From assembly GCA_002842215.1 (NCBI GenBank), contig PHCC01000005.1, positions 62,001 to 126,000 of the forward strand: a DNA stretch of 64,000 bases, in the 5' to 3' direction. Under the pieces are notes generated by a model that saw only the letters and a program-made list of their open reading frames with translations, ran no database searches and was not told where the DNA came from. Of the stretch, positions 45,716-58,154 are shown in pieces. Numbering within the stretch: position 1 is the stretch's first letter; each line of letters starts with the position of its first letter. The DNA comes from Betaproteobacteria bacterium HGW-Betaproteobacteria-9. Lineage in GTDB: Bacteria; Pseudomonadota; Gammaproteobacteria; Burkholderiales; Burkholderiaceae_C. Position numbers and translations under genes: made by a program.

Positions 45716-45744
45716 TTGAAATACCACCGAAGCGCCCTTATCAT
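45716..45744 (+). promoter_or_regulatory. groESL promoter
   Basis: TTGAAA (45716-45721), 17-base spacer, TATCAT (45739-45744): a good housekeeping-type promoter. The same bases also fit a heat-shock sigma pattern loosely (CTTGAAA, 13 bases, CCCTTATC). The -10 abuts the CIRCE element. Confidence 0.7.
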
Positions 45745-45770
45745 TAGCACTCGCTGGAGTGGAGTGCTAA
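45744..45770 (+). promoter_or_regulatory. CIRCE operator (HrcA-binding site)
   Basis: TTAGCACTC, nine-base spacer, GAGTGCTAA: a perfect inverted repeat identical to the HrcA-bound CIRCE consensus. It lies directly after the -10 and about 100 bases before groES, so HrcA should repress groESL until heat or unfolded protein titrates the system. Confidence 0.97.
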
Positions 45771-45868
45771 CACCTTGCTCCCAGTCGATCAGCGGGCCAT
45801 ACCCGACCCTTGCGGTCGGTCTTGACCGACTGACCCAACCCCTCATCCGTTCAATCTCAGGAGATGCA

Positions 45869-46159
45869 ATGAACCTTCGTCCTCTCGCCGATCGCGTGAT
45901 CGTCAAACGTATCGACAGCGAAACCAAGACCGCTTCCGGCATCGTCATCCCCGACGCCGCTGCTGAAAAGCCCGACCAGGGCGAAATCCTGGCCGTCGGT
46001 CCCGGCAAGAAAAACGACAAGGGCGAACTGTCCGCCATGAACGTCAAGGTCGGCGACCGCGTTCTGTTCGGCAAATACAGCGGCCAGACCGTCAAGGTCG
46101 ATGGCAACGAACTGCTGGTCATGAAAGAAGACGACCTGTTCGCAGTCGTCGAGAAGTAA
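45869..46159 (+). CDS. groES: Co-chaperonin GroES
   Basis: 10-kDa lid of the GroEL chamber, 96 residues. [40 protein letters not shown] includes the mobile loop; [27 protein letters not shown] ends it. Strong ribosome site CAGGAG seven bases before ATG. Confidence 0.98.
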   Translation: MNLRPLADRVIVKRIDSETKTASGIVIPDAAAEKPDQGEILAVGPGKKNDKGELSAMNVKVGDRVLFGKYSGQTVKVDGNELLVMKEDDLFAVVEK

Positions 46160-47851
<1,692 letters not shown>

Positions 47852-48239
47852 TTGCTCTGGCTCTCCTTGCCTGAGGGCCGATCGCCGCGTCGCATGGGCT
47901 TGCCGTAGCGTTGCTACTGTCAGCGCCCATGCGCCTTGCGCTAGGCCCTCATGCTGCGTCGGAATGCATCACTGCAAGTCGACGAACCCCCAAAGAAAAA
48001 CCCCGCGAGGCGACTCGCGGGGTTTTTCTTTGCCATGGCGAAAAATAGAGAGAGAACTCGCACGGTCATTCAGCGGAGGAACAAGCGCGCAACCAACCTC
48101 CAATAACCATCCATCGATTCCTGCGCGTCGTGCTCGGCAGGTATCTGGCCAAGAGTCCGTCATGACCATTGGGCAAGAAGATCAACGCCATGTGCGGATC
48201 ATGCTGGGTTGAAGTCACCGGCGTTCGCCTGCCTCGTCG
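47852..48239. other. Intergenic region after groEL with large inverted repeat
   Basis: 388 bases with no gene. From 47872 to 47951 an interrupted stem-loop is seen: TGAGGGCC pairs with GGCCCTCA, inside that GCATGGGC with GCCCATGC, and near the tip GTAGC-gtt-GCTAC. The groEL terminator follows, and from 48032 to 48239 I see nothing recognisable. Confidence 0.75.
47992..48031. terminator. Strong bidirectional terminator (groESL and tannase gene)
   Basis: AAAGAAAAACCCCGCGAG-gcga-CTCGCGGGGTTTTTCTTT, a perfect 18-bp palindrome with a GCGA tetraloop and T/A runs on both sides. It can end groESL on the plus strand and the convergent tannase-like gene on the minus strand. Confidence 0.95.
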
Positions 48240-49964
48240 TCAAGGTGCCGCGCAGCTAAAGCTGCTGGCCTGGGACGGGTCGCCGCTGCCCTTGTATTGG
48301 GGGTAGCCGGGGTAGGGGCACAGCGGCCGCTCAAACGTGGCTCCGGTGGCGGTGGTGCCAGCGGCCACAAGCTGGTCGGGCGCGATGCCTTTTTCCACCC
48401 AGTCCACCAGCGCGGTCACCAGGTCGGCATGGGCTGCGCCTGGGCCTGTGAGGTCGTGCCCGATGCCGGGCGAGCTCACAAACCGGGCATAGCCATCGAA
48501 AGCGGCGCTGCCACTGTCCTTGCGCACCTGGTCCAGGTAGGCTGCCGTGCGGTACACCGAGACGCAGGTGTCGGCCAGGCCATACCACACCAGCAGCTTG
48601 CCGCGCGTGCCAAACGCCTTCAGTGAAGCCTTGGGCTCCATCACCCTGGACAGGGCCTGCCACTTGGGTGCCAGGGTCAGCGGGTCGTGGCTGATGGAGT
48701 CGGCTTCCATGGAGCCCGTCAGGGTCTGGATGACCGCGGTGGGCGCGATGTAGCTGAAGCCTTTTTTCAGGAAGTCGCCGTCGTACTCAAAGCCAAAGGC
48801 ATAAACCTGCCAGTCGCCGGTGGCGGCACCGCCGCGCCCGTAGCGTTCGTAGCCCGTCATGCCGTTGGCCAGGGTGATGGGCACGGTCTTGTCGGCGTAG
48901 TTGAGGCGGATGGCTTCGACTTGGCCCGTGGTCAGGCAGCTGTCGTCCTTGGCGCCGGCCACGCCGTCCTTGCACAGCAGGTCGGTGGGCACGTAGTTGC
49001 AGGCTTCCACGTTGCCGATGATGCCGTCTTCCAGACCGTCCAGCTTGTCACAGGCCTTGATTTCGGCGGCGGCGTACAGGGCCGATTTGCCGGGGCTGAT
49101 CCAGTTGGCCCGCTCGGGCAGATTGGCCTGTTTGCTGCCGTCCGCGTTGTGGCCGTAGATCCAGCGGTTGAAGTTGCCCAGGTTGACCTGGTGGGCTTGC
49201 TGGCTGATGGCGGGGGACATGGCCAGCACGCCGTCGTAGTCGTTGGGGTACTTGCTGGCCGCCATCAGGCCCGAACGGCCGCCGTTGGAGTGCCCCACCA
49301 TGTAGCGCCGGGTGGGGGCTTTGCCATAGAACTGGGTGGCAATGTGCGCGCCCACTTGCAAGGCGAGGTGGTTGGCTTCGTAGGCGTGGTTCTTCAATGC
49401 GGTCTTGTCTTTGCCCCAGGCAAAGTCTTCCGTCTGGTGGCCGGAGTCGGAGCTGATGCGCACGAACGGCAGCGCGGCCTTGCCCAGCACGTATTTCACG
49501 TGCCAGGGGTCGTCGGTGGGCATGAAACCGTCAAACCCGCCGCCGCCCAGGGTGAGCACCTTGCCGTTCCAGTCGGTGCCCTCGGGCAGTTCCACGGCCC
49601 AGTGGATGGTGGAGCCCGGCGACGACACGATGGTCCCACGCACGATGCAGGCGCGGGGCATGGCAATGGGCTCCTGGGAACCGTAGTGTGTTTCGGGCAC
49701 GGTCTGCGCGGGCCGCAGTTCGGTCTTGGCGAACTTCGCGTTGACAGGCAACCGGTGGGGCACAAAGCTGGCGCAGGACTCGGCCAATGGCCGGGCCGAA
49801 GGCGGTGCGGGCATCTTGTTGCTGGCGTGGGCGGAAAACATAAAGGCGCTGGCCAGGGCGCCCATCAGCGCGGCTGTCTTGGGCAATGCCTTGGCGGCGG
49901 TGCGAACGGGGTTGCGCCGGGACGTCCAGGGTGTGAACGGGGTTGTGCAGAATGAGGGTGTCAT
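48240..49964 (-). CDS. Tannase/feruloyl esterase family protein
   Basis: Secreted alpha/beta hydrolase of the tannase family, which cleaves galloyl or feruloyl esters of plant phenolics. A signal-like segment is present (ALPKTAALMGALASAFMFSAHA). The nucleophile elbow reads VGHSNGGRSG (many members have GCSTGG), with the conserved GGGGFDGF before it. The catalytic Asp is probably in YGLADTCVSVYRT and the His in SSPGIGHDLTGPG. Several Cys (SCASF, ACDKLDGLEDG, CNYVPTDLLC, CLTTGQ, CPYPGYPQY) fit the disulfides of this family. 574 residues from MTPSFC. Divergent from an AraC regulator that may control it. Confidence 0.88.
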   Translation of the reverse strand: MTPSFCTTPFTPWTSRRNPVRTAAKALPKTAALMGALASAFMFSAHASNKMPAPPSARPLAESCASFVPHRLPVNAKFAKTELRPAQTVPETHYGSQEPIAMPRACIVRGTIVSSPGSTIHWAVELPEGTDWNGKVLTLGGGGFDGFMPTDDPWHVKYVLGKAALPFVRISSDSGHQTEDFAWGKDKTALKNHAYEANHLALQVGAHIATQFYGKAPTRRYMVGHSNGGRSGLMAASKYPNDYDGVLAMSPAISQQAHQVNLGNFNRWIYGHNADGSKQANLPERANWISPGKSALYAAAEIKACDKLDGLEDGIIGNVEACNYVPTDLLCKDGVAGAKDDSCLTTGQVEAIRLNYADKTVPITLANGMTGYERYGRGGAATGDWQVYAFGFEYDGDFLKKGFSYIAPTAVIQTLTGSMEADSISHDPLTLAPKWQALSRVMEPKASLKAFGTRGKLLVWYGLADTCVSVYRTAAYLDQVRKDSGSAAFDGYARFVSSPGIGHDLTGPGAAHADLVTALVDWVEKGIAPDQLVAAGTTATGATFERPLCPYPGYPQYKGSGDPSQASSFSCAAP

Positions 49965-50108
49965 CAATGTGCTTCCTTGCAAGGAAATTGCCGCTCATGC
50001 ACTGCTGGCCTGCCCTATGCAGCCAGCCCTGTGCAGCGGGCTTGGGCCATGCTAGGAAGGTGCAAATCCGGCGTCTTGTACGCCACGGGGAACCGAGGGG
50101 AAACACCG

Positions 50109-50915
50109 ATGTCGGCGCTGCATGCCATATCCGGGGTGGTTTATCTGGGCAACGATTGGCTGATGTACGCCGATCCCGACCTCGCGTTCAATCTCTCCGA
50201 GAACGTTGCGCCGGCACTGGTGTTCGGGTCGGCGGGTGACCCTGCCATGTTGGGGCTGCGCGATGAGGTGGAGGTTTGCGGCCCGGTGCTGTTGCATGCC
50301 AGTGGTGTGTGGAGCAGGCTGTCCCGGCGTCGCGCGCTGGCCTTTCTGTACATGGACCCCCTGTCTGACGTGGGGGTTTGCCTGCAGCAGCGCGCTCAGG
50401 GAGGGGTGGTGGTCTGGCCGGATGGCGAGTTGATGGCGCGGCACGGCATGGCTTTGGACGCCCTGTGTCAAGGAGACGTGGGTGCCGCGCATGTCAGCCG
50501 GTGGGTGGCCGGTGTGGTGGGCGAGGTGGCTGCGCTTTCGGGCGGCGCGGCGCGGGTCGATGCACGGCTGACCGGGTTGCGCGCCGGTTTGCACCAGCAC
50601 AGCGAGGGGCGAGCAGACCCGGTGGCCTTGGCCAGTCAATTGGGCCTGTCTGCCGAACACGTGCGCAAGCAGTTTCGTCAGCAGGTGGGCATGACGCTTT
50701 CAAGCTACCTGGCCTGGGCCAGGCTGTACCAGGTGACCGCCAGTGCCTGCGATGCGCAGCAGCGCGGGCAGAGCCAAAGCGCCACCCACCTGGTGAGCGC
50801 CGGTGGTTTTTACGACGCTTCGCACGCGTCGCGGGCCATCAGGCGCTATTTCGATCTGCTGCCGACCGAAATGCTGGCGCCCAAGGCGTTCGTGGACTGC
50901 CGTGTCTTGGGCTGA
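50109..50915 (+). CDS. AraC-family transcriptional regulator
   Basis: 268 residues with a C-terminal AraC-type DNA-binding domain: first helix-turn-helix DPVALASQLGLSAEHVRKQFRQQVGMTLSSYLAWARL and second ATHLVSAGGFYDASHASRAIRRYFDLLPTEM. The N-terminal ~180 residues do not match an effector domain I recognise. Start MSALHAIS has GGGGAAA upstream. Divergent from the tannase-like gene with 144 bases between, so regulation of that gene is likely but inferred. Confidence 0.88.
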   Translation: MSALHAISGVVYLGNDWLMYADPDLAFNLSENVAPALVFGSAGDPAMLGLRDEVEVCGPVLLHASGVWSRLSRRRALAFLYMDPLSDVGVCLQQRAQGGVVVWPDGELMARHGMALDALCQGDVGAAHVSRWVAGVVGEVAALSGGAARVDARLTGLRAGLHQHSEGRADPVALASQLGLSAEHVRKQFRQQVGMTLSSYLAWARLYQVTASACDAQQRGQSQSATHLVSAGGFYDASHASRAIRRYFDLLPTEMLAPKAFVDCRVLG

Positions 50916-50952
50916 TGCGTGCCATGTGCGCGGCCAACGGCGCACGGCCCGC

Positions 50953-51960
50953 TCAGGCCACCGGCTCCCAGCGCCCGCTGCGCTCGGACTGCCAGAGGGC
51001 ATCGATCACGCGCGCCTGCGCCACCGCGTCGTTCAGGCCATTGCTGGCGCCGGGGTTGGCACCCTCGCGCAGGCGGCGCGAGAAGGCTTCTACTTCCAGC
51101 CGGTACTGGTCGGCCAGGGGCAAGGTCTCCATGGTGATGCTGCTGCCGTCCCGCTGCCCGCCTTCGTCCAGCGCCAGGCGCATCTGCGCGTCGCGTGCGG
51201 CGTTGAAGGGCACGAACAGTTCGATGCGGCCCGTGGTGCCGACCACCTGCACCCGCTGGAACGGCACGCTCTGCGTGGATACCGTGAAGCTGAGCTGCCT
51301 GGTGCCGCCAAAGTCCAGCAGCGCGCTGGTCAGGCGGTCGGTTCCCAGCACCGGGTCGCGGTCCACCAGTGAGATGGCGCGCAGTGGTTCGGCCTCAAAC
51401 AGGTAACGCCCGGCCAGCACCGCATAACAGCCGATGTCGTACAGCGCACCGCCGCCAATGCCGGGCTGGTTGCGCACGTTGCTGGGGTCTTCGTTGAAGT
51501 ACGAGAAAAACACCTGCACCGCACGAGGCGTGCCAATGCGCCCGGCCCGCACCAGCTCGCGGGCACGAAGCCATTGCGGGTGGTGGCGCACCATGAAGGC
51601 TTCTTCAATCAGCACCCTCGATGCGGCGTCTTTCACGCTCAGGGCCTCGTCGGCGCTGAGGGCGAAGGGTTTTTCGCACAGCACGTGTTTGCCGGCCGCA
51701 GCCGCCGCCAACGTCATCGGCACATGCAGGTGGTTGGGCAGCGGGTTGTAGATGGCCTCGATGGCCGGGTCGGCCAGCAGTGCTTCGTAGCTCCCGTGGG
51801 CCTGCGCGATGCCCAGCGACTGCGCGGCGGCCTGGGCCGACGGCAAGGACCGCGAAGCGATGGCGCGCAGCTCGACCAGCGGGCTGGACAGCATGGCCGG
51901 GATCACGTGCTCCAGCCCGATCTTCGCGGTGCTCAGCACCCCCCACACGACTGGCTTCAT
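50953..51960 (-). CDS. Gfo/Idh/MocA-family oxidoreductase in the xylose operon
   Basis: NAD(P)-dependent sugar oxidoreductase, 335 residues. The Rossmann part begins KPVVWGVLSTAKIGLEHVIPAM, then IYNPLPNHLHVPMTLAAAAAGKHVLCEKPFAL containing the catalytic-lysine EKP motif, and the C-terminal domain GGGALYDIGCYAV with the conserved Asp/Gly/Tyr region. It is the last gene of the xylFHGRBA run, after copy D of the repeat. A D-xylose 1-dehydrogenase-like activity is possible but unproven. Confidence 0.88.
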   Translation of the reverse strand: MKPVVWGVLSTAKIGLEHVIPAMLSSPLVELRAIASRSLPSAQAAAQSLGIAQAHGSYEALLADPAIEAIYNPLPNHLHVPMTLAAAAAGKHVLCEKPFALSADEALSVKDAASRVLIEEAFMVRHHPQWLRARELVRAGRIGTPRAVQVFFSYFNEDPSNVRNQPGIGGGALYDIGCYAVLAGRYLFEAEPLRAISLVDRDPVLGTDRLTSALLDFGGTRQLSFTVSTQSVPFQRVQVVGTTGRIELFVPFNAARDAQMRLALDEGGQRDGSSITMETLPLADQYRLEVEAFSRRLREGANPGASNGLNDAVAQARVIDALWQSERSGRWEPVA

Positions 51961-52021
51961 GACATCCTCGCTGTGACGTTCTTGCATCTCGGTTCACCGC
52001 GCTGCGACGACCCCACTCAGA

Positions 52022-52096
52022 GGCACCGCCGGACCGGCTTTGCCGGACGGCCAGTGCCGCCCCCTTTGAGGGGGTGGCGCGAAGCGACGCGGGGGT
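52022..52096 (-). repeat. Composite hairpin repeat, copy D (downstream of xylA)
   Basis: Plus-strand order: GGCAC...GTGCC outer arms around CCGGCTTTGCCGG, then CCCCCTTTGAGGGGG, GGCGCGAAGCGACGC and a G run seven bases before the xylA stop codon. This is the clearest full-length copy. Confidence 0.88.
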
Positions 52097-52103
52097 GTTT
52101 CAT

Positions 52104-53417
52104 CTAGAGATAGCTGTTGAGCAGGTTCTCCAGCCGTTCCTGGCGACCCGAAACCGGCGCGGTGTCGGTGTTGCGGGCCACCACGTGGGCGGCCACGGCG
52201 TCCAGGCCCATCTTGCCGGTGAGGATGTCCTGCCCGAAGGGCGTGGCCCAGCCGGCGTAGCGTTGCGCCACCAACTGGCCGAGCTGGTCATCCTGCAGCA
52301 TTTTTTCGGCGATCAACAGGGCGCGGGCCGACACGTCCATGCCGCCGATGTGGCCGTGGAACAGGTCTTCGGGGTCGATGGACTGGCGGCGCACCTTGGA
52401 ATCGAAGTTCAGGCCACCGGTGGTGAAGCCGCCGCCTTTGAGGATGAGGTAGAGCGCCAGCGCGGTTTCGGGGATGTTGTTGGGGAACTGGTCGGTGTCC
52501 CAGCCGCACTGCATGTCGCCGCGGTTCATGTCGATGGAGCCAAAGATGCCCAGGTCCAGCGCGGTAGCGATTTCATGCTCGAAGCTGTGGCCCGAGAGCG
52601 TGGCGTGGTTGGCCTCGATGTTGACCTTGATCTCCTTGTCCAGGCCGTAGCGGCACAGGAAGCCGTAGACCGTGGCGGTGTCGAAGTCGTACTGGTGCTT
52701 GGAGGGTTCGCGCGGCTTGGGCTCGATCAGGATCGTGCCCTTGAAGCCGATCTTGTGTTTGTAGTCCACCACCATGTTGAGGAAGCGGCCCATCTGGTCG
52801 AGTTCCTGACCCATGCGGGTGTTGAGCAGGGTTTCGTAGCCTTCGCGGCCGCCCCACAACACATAGTTTTCACCGCCGAGTTTGAGCGTGGCGTCCATCG
52901 CTTCCTTCACCTGCAGCGCGGCCAGGGCAAAGATTTCGGGGTTGGGGTTGGTGGCCGCGCCCGACATGAAGCGGCGGTGTGAAAAAAGGTTGGCCGTGCC
53001 CCACAACAGCTTCATGCCGGTGGCCTCCTGCTTAGCGGCCAGCACGTCCACCATCTCGTGCAGGTGGTTGACGCTCTCGCGCGGGGTGGCGCCTTCGGGG
53101 GCCACGTCGCGGTCGTGGAAGCAGTAGTAGGGCGCGCCCAGTTTGGCGAAGAACTCGAACGCCACGTCGGCCTTGGCCTTGGCCGCCGCCATCGGGTCGG
53201 CCATGTGCTGCCAGGGGCGCTGGAAGCTGTCGCCGCCAAAGGGGTCCAGGCCGTTCCAGCAGAAGCTGTGCCAGTAACACACGGCAAAGCGCAGGTGGTC
53301 CTGCATGCGCTTGCCCAGCACCAGGCGGTCTTTGTCGTACCACTTGAAGGCCAAGGGGTTGGCGGATTGGGGGCCTTCGTAGGCGATGGGGGCGATGTCG
53401 GCGAAATAGGAACTCAT
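52104..53417 (-). CDS. xylA: Xylose isomerase
   Basis: Isomerises D-xylose to D-xylulose; metal-dependent TIM barrel of 437 residues (group II length). Motifs: [13 protein letters not shown] with the catalytic His, [49 protein letters not shown], and [23 protein letters not shown] supplying metal ligands. The start MSSYFADI matches the family; the longer track ORF runs into xylB in another frame. Confidence 0.97.
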   Translation of the reverse strand: MSSYFADIAPIAYEGPQSANPLAFKWYDKDRLVLGKRMQDHLRFAVCYWHSFCWNGLDPFGGDSFQRPWQHMADPMAAAKAKADVAFEFFAKLGAPYYCFHDRDVAPEGATPRESVNHLHEMVDVLAAKQEATGMKLLWGTANLFSHRRFMSGAATNPNPEIFALAALQVKEAMDATLKLGGENYVLWGGREGYETLLNTRMGQELDQMGRFLNMVVDYKHKIGFKGTILIEPKPREPSKHQYDFDTATVYGFLCRYGLDKEIKVNIEANHATLSGHSFEHEIATALDLGIFGSIDMNRGDMQCGWDTDQFPNNIPETALALYLILKGGGFTTGGLNFDSKVRRQSIDPEDLFHGHIGGMDVSARALLIAEKMLQDDQLGQLVAQRYAGWATPFGQDILTGKMGLDAVAAHVVARNTDTAPVSGRQERLENLLNSYL

Positions 53418-53455
53418 GGCGTTCTCGGTGGACAAGGAAAGGGTGTGGGGAGGCA

Positions 53456-54904
<1,449 letters not shown>

Positions 54905-54909
54905 AGGGG

Positions 54910-56079
54910 TTACGGGTTGGGGATTGAAGGGGTTTCGGGGGCGTCCGTGGCGCGAGTGGCCCCAGCGGGTGTTGGCGCATGCATGGGTCGCAGGTCGTGG
55001 TACAGCACCAGCGCGGCCGCGCCCACGGCCGACGCCAGCAGCCCGTAGCGCGCGGCGCGCACCGGGGGCGCGGGCATGCCGGCGCTGGCGGCATAACCCT
55101 GCAAGGTGGCCTGCGCCACCGGCACGATGCCGGGATACCGTTCGCACGAAGGACCACCGACCACCAGCGCGCTGGGGTTGAAGGTGGTCCACAGGTTTTG
55201 CAGCACCACGCCCAGGGCCTGCCCACCTTGCGACGGGTCGGCCAGCCGGGTCAGGGCGCGGGCGCCGAAGAAGGTTTCGGCACAGCCCCGGCGGCCACAG
55301 GAGCACAGCGGCCCGTCGATCTGCAGGATGCTGTGGCCGATCTCGCCGGCCATGCCCTGCACGCCGGTGAACAGCCGGTCGTTGAGCACAATGCCCGCGC
55401 CCACACCGGCGCCGCAGGTCACGAAGATCAGCGAGTCCTGGGCGTCGCCCTCGGAAAACTCGTATTCGCTCAGGGCCGCCGTGTCGGCTTCGTTCTGCAC
55501 GTGCACCGCCACCGGGGGCACGCCCGCCTGGTCCAGCGCCTGGGTGATCAGGGGCACGAAATCCACGTTGCGCCAGCCCAGGTTGGGCGCGAAGCGCAGC
55601 ATGCCGCTGGCCTCGTCGAAAGCGCCGGGCAAGCCCACCCCCACGCCCTGGAGCTGCACGCCCTGCCCGGCCAACTGTGCCTGGGTCTGCGCCACGAGAC
55701 CGGCGGCCTGGCGGCACACCGCCTCGGGCTCGCTACCGGCCAACGGCTCTTCCCGCGCACACAGCACCTCGCCGGTGAGCGACACCCCGACCACGCGCAA
55801 GGCCTCCACCGCCACCTCCACGCCGATCATGCCGCGGCGGCTGCCGTCAAGCCGCAGCGGGGTGGACGGGCGCCCCAGCCCCTGGGCTGCGGGCACATCG
55901 CCCTCGGTCATCCAGCCCTCCTCGATTAGTTCGCGCACCAGCAGGCTCACCGTGGACTTGGTAAGCCCGCTCTCCTGCGCCAGCTGGGCGCGGGAGAGCC
56001 CGCTCTGGCGGCGCAGCAGGCGCAGCAGCACGCTCCGGTTGATGCGTTTGACAAGTTGTTGGTCGCCGATGGTTTTCAT
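54910..56079 (-). CDS. xylR: ROK-family xylose repressor (XylR-like)
   Basis: Repressor of 389 residues. The N-terminal winged helix (RLLRRQSGLSRAQLAQESGLTKSTVSLLVRELIEEGWM) is followed by an ROK sugar-kinase-like domain with GVGLPGAFDEASGMLRFAPNLGW, GAGVGAGIVLNDRLF and the zinc site CSCGRRGCAETFF. A C-terminal hydrophobic stretch and Pro-rich tail extend beyond the usual domain. Located between the transport and catabolic genes, it is probably autoregulated and releases DNA on xylose binding. Candidate operators lie upstream of xylF. Confidence 0.92.
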   Translation of the reverse strand: MKTIGDQQLVKRINRSVLLRLLRRQSGLSRAQLAQESGLTKSTVSLLVRELIEEGWMTEGDVPAAQGLGRPSTPLRLDGSRRGMIGVEVAVEALRVVGVSLTGEVLCAREEPLAGSEPEAVCRQAAGLVAQTQAQLAGQGVQLQGVGVGLPGAFDEASGMLRFAPNLGWRNVDFVPLITQALDQAGVPPVAVHVQNEADTAALSEYEFSEGDAQDSLIFVTCGAGVGAGIVLNDRLFTGVQGMAGEIGHSILQIDGPLCSCGRRGCAETFFGARALTRLADPSQGGQALGVVLQNLWTTFNPSALVVGGPSCERYPGIVPVAQATLQGYAASAGMPAPPVRAARYGLLASAVGAAALVLYHDLRPMHAPTPAGATRATDAPETPSIPNP

Positions 56080-56098
56080 GTTCTGGAGGCGGCAGGAC

Positions 56099-56947
56099 TC
56101 ACAGGCTGTGGGTCTGCGTTTTGCCCTCGGGTTGTTTGCCCGCGATGATCATGCCCAGAACCTCGTCCTCGGTCACATCGGCGGTGCGGTAGCTACCCAC
56201 CAGTTTGCCGTTTTTCATCACCGCCAGGCGGTCGCTCAGGCCGAACACGTCGGGCATGTCGTGGGTGATCAGGAAGATGCCCACGCCCTCGGCCTTGAGC
56301 TGGCGCACCAGGTTGCCCACCATCGCGGTTTCTTCGGGGCCCAGCGCGGCGGTGGGCTCGTCCATGATCAGGATGCGCGCATTGAAATAGATCGCGCGCG
56401 AGATCGCCACCACCTGGCGCTGCCCGCCCGAGAGGCGGCGCACCGGCGTTCGCACGTTCTTGAAGTTCTTGTTCAGGCGGTGGAACACCTTGCGGGCGTC
56501 CGCGTCCATGCGGTGGTCGTCCAGCGTGTTCCAGCGCGTCAGCAGCTCGCGGCCGAGAAACAGGTTGGCCACGGCGTCCAGGTTGTCGGCCAGCGCCAGT
56601 GTCTGGTAGATCGACTCGATGCCGCAACGCTGCGCGTCCACCGGGGTGCGGATGTGGGCCTTCTCGCCGTTGATCAGCACCTCGCCGCTGTCGATCGGGT
56701 AGGCCCCTGCCAGCATCTTCATCAGGGTCGATTTGCCCGCCCCGTTGTGGCCGAGTAGGGCCACCACTTCGCCGGGGTAGAGCTTGATGCTCACGTCGTC
56801 CACCGCCTGCACGCCGCCAAAGGCCTTGCCGATCTGGCGCATCTCCACCAGCGGTGCGCTCAGTCGATCCGGCGCCGGGCCGCCCCAAGCCGGATCAGCC
56901 CCCCCGGGGGGCAGCGACCCGCGAAGCGGTGAAGCGTGGGGGCTCAT
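56099..56947 (-). CDS. xylG: Xylose ABC transporter ATPase, single-domain XylG with repeat-encoded N terminus
   Basis: ATPase of the xylose importer, 282 residues. Walker [10 protein letters not shown], signature [14 protein letters not shown], Walker [17 protein letters not shown]-loop LITHDM. E. coli XylG has two ABC domains (about 510 residues); this one has only one. The first ~30 residues ([23 protein letters not shown]...) are translated from repeat copy F and precede the normal start of the domain ([15 protein letters not shown]). ATG at 56947 has GGGAG upstream and overlaps the xylH stop as ATGA. Confidence 0.93.
   Translation of the reverse strand: MSPHASPLRGSLPPGGADPAWGGPAPDRLSAPLVEMRQIGKAFGGVQAVDDVSIKLYPGEVVALLGHNGAGKSTLMKMLAGAYPIDSGEVLINGEKAHIRTPVDAQRCGIESIYQTLALADNLDAVANLFLGRELLTRWNTLDDHRMDADARKVFHRLNKNFKNVRTPVRRLSGGQRQVVAISRAIYFNARILIMDEPTAALGPEETAMVGNLVRQLKAEGVGIFLITHDMPDVFGLSDRLAVMKNGKLVGSYRTADVTEDEVLGMIIAGKQPEGKTQTHSL
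56876..56943 (-). repeat. Composite hairpin repeat, copy F (downstream of xylH, inside the xylG 5' end)
   Basis: Minus-strand reading from the xylH stop: CCCCCACGCTTCACCGCTTCGCGG, then GCCCCCCGGGGGG, ending at CCGGCTTGGGGCGGCCC. Same subtype as copy C, same position immediately after a stop codon. Confidence 0.75.
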
Positions 56948-58134
56948 GATGCGTCTCCCGTCACACGGCGGTAGATCACGTCGAACACCACCGCGACGAT
57001 CAGCACCTGGCCAATGATCACGTAGCGCACGCCGATGGACACGTCGAGCAGCAGCATGCCGCTGTCGATGCTCTGCATGATGAGCGCGCCCAGCACCGAG
57101 CCCAGGATCGAACCGCTGCCGCCCGCCAGCGCGGTGCCACCGATCACGGCCGCGGCAATCACGAACAGCTCCATGCTGGTGCCCAGCGAGTTGGTGCCCG
57201 CGTTCAACCGGGCGATCGACACGATGGCAGCGATGGTGATCAGCACCCCGAGCAGCGCAAACAGCATCAGCGTGACGCGGCGCACCGGAATGCCCACCAG
57301 CGCGGCGGCCTCGGGGTTGCCGCCCATGGCGAAGATGTAGCGGCCAAAGCGGGTGCGGCGCACGATGAACGACAGCACCACGGCCACCGCGCCCCAGATC
57401 AGCACCGGGATGGGCACGCCCTGCGGCACGTCCTTGCCGGGGATCTGGTAGGCGTTCATGGCCGCCACGAAGCCCAGCACGATGGCCACGGGCACCAGCA
57501 CGATGGCAGCATCCAGCCACAGCGGGTTGTTGGGCACTTCGTAAGAAGCCCTCGCCCGGCGCCTGGCCCAGGTCAGCGCCACCAGGGCCAGCACGATCAC
57601 AGCGGCCAGCAGCCAGCTCGGCCCCACGCCAATGGCGCCGTCATAACCACCGCCCAGGCGCTGGAAAAAAGGGTCGTTCACCGGCTGGGTCTTGCCGTCG
57701 GCCACCAGGAAGGCCGCGCCGCGAAACGACATCAGGCCGCCCAGCGTCACCACGAACGAGGGCACGCCCAGCTTGGCCGTCAGCGCGCCCTGGTACAGCG
57801 ACACCGCGATCGCCACCGCCAGGCCCGCCAGCGAGGCCGGCACCCAGTGCCAGCCGGCGGTGTACATCAGGGTGGCGATCAGCACACCCACGAAACCCAT
57901 GACCGAACCCACCGACAGGTCGATGTGCCGGGCCACGATCACCAGCACCACCACGGTGGCCACGATACCCACCACCGCCGTCTGCTGGGCGATGTTGTAC
58001 AGATTCTCAGCCGACAGGAAGAGGCCGTCCGACAGCACGTTGAACACCAGCGCAATGGCCGCCAGCACCGCGCCCATCATCACCAGGCGCCAATCGATGG
58101 CCGCCTGTTTGAGCGAATTCAAAAACGGATTCAC
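56944..58134 (-). CDS. xylH: Xylose ABC transporter permease XylH
   Basis: Membrane subunit with about ten helices, 396 residues. [35 protein letters not shown] and [46 protein letters not shown] are the sugar-permease (BPD_transp_2/RbsC-type) signatures. The start is GTG at 58134 with GGAGAAC upstream. An intercistronic terminator and a repeat copy separate it from xylF. Confidence 0.95.
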   Translation of the reverse strand: MNPFLNSLKQAAIDWRLVMMGAVLAAIALVFNVLSDGLFLSAENLYNIAQQTAVVGIVATVVVLVIVARHIDLSVGSVMGFVGVLIATLMYTAGWHWVPASLAGLAVAIAVSLYQGALTAKLGVPSFVVTLGGLMSFRGAAFLVADGKTQPVNDPFFQRLGGGYDGAIGVGPSWLLAAVIVLALVALTWARRRARASYEVPNNPLWLDAAIVLVPVAIVLGFVAAMNAYQIPGKDVPQGVPIPVLIWGAVAVVLSFIVRRTRFGRYIFAMGGNPEAAALVGIPVRRVTLMLFALLGVLITIAAIVSIARLNAGTNSLGTSMELFVIAAAVIGGTALAGGSGSILGSVLGALIMQSIDSGMLLLDVSIGVRYVIIGQVLIVAVVFDVIYRRVTGDAS

Positions 58135-58154
58135 ATGCGTTCTCCGCAGGACAC

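Larger units (their letters stand above)
45491..45868. promoter_or_regulatory. Divergent ccoG/groES intergenic region
   Basis: 378 bases with no gene. The ccoG half carries a perfect 8-bp hairpin (GTCTGGCG-ccgaa-CGCCAGAC, 45524-45544) in its leader, with no T run, so its function is unknown. The groES half carries the promoter and CIRCE operator listed separately. Confidence 0.6.
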
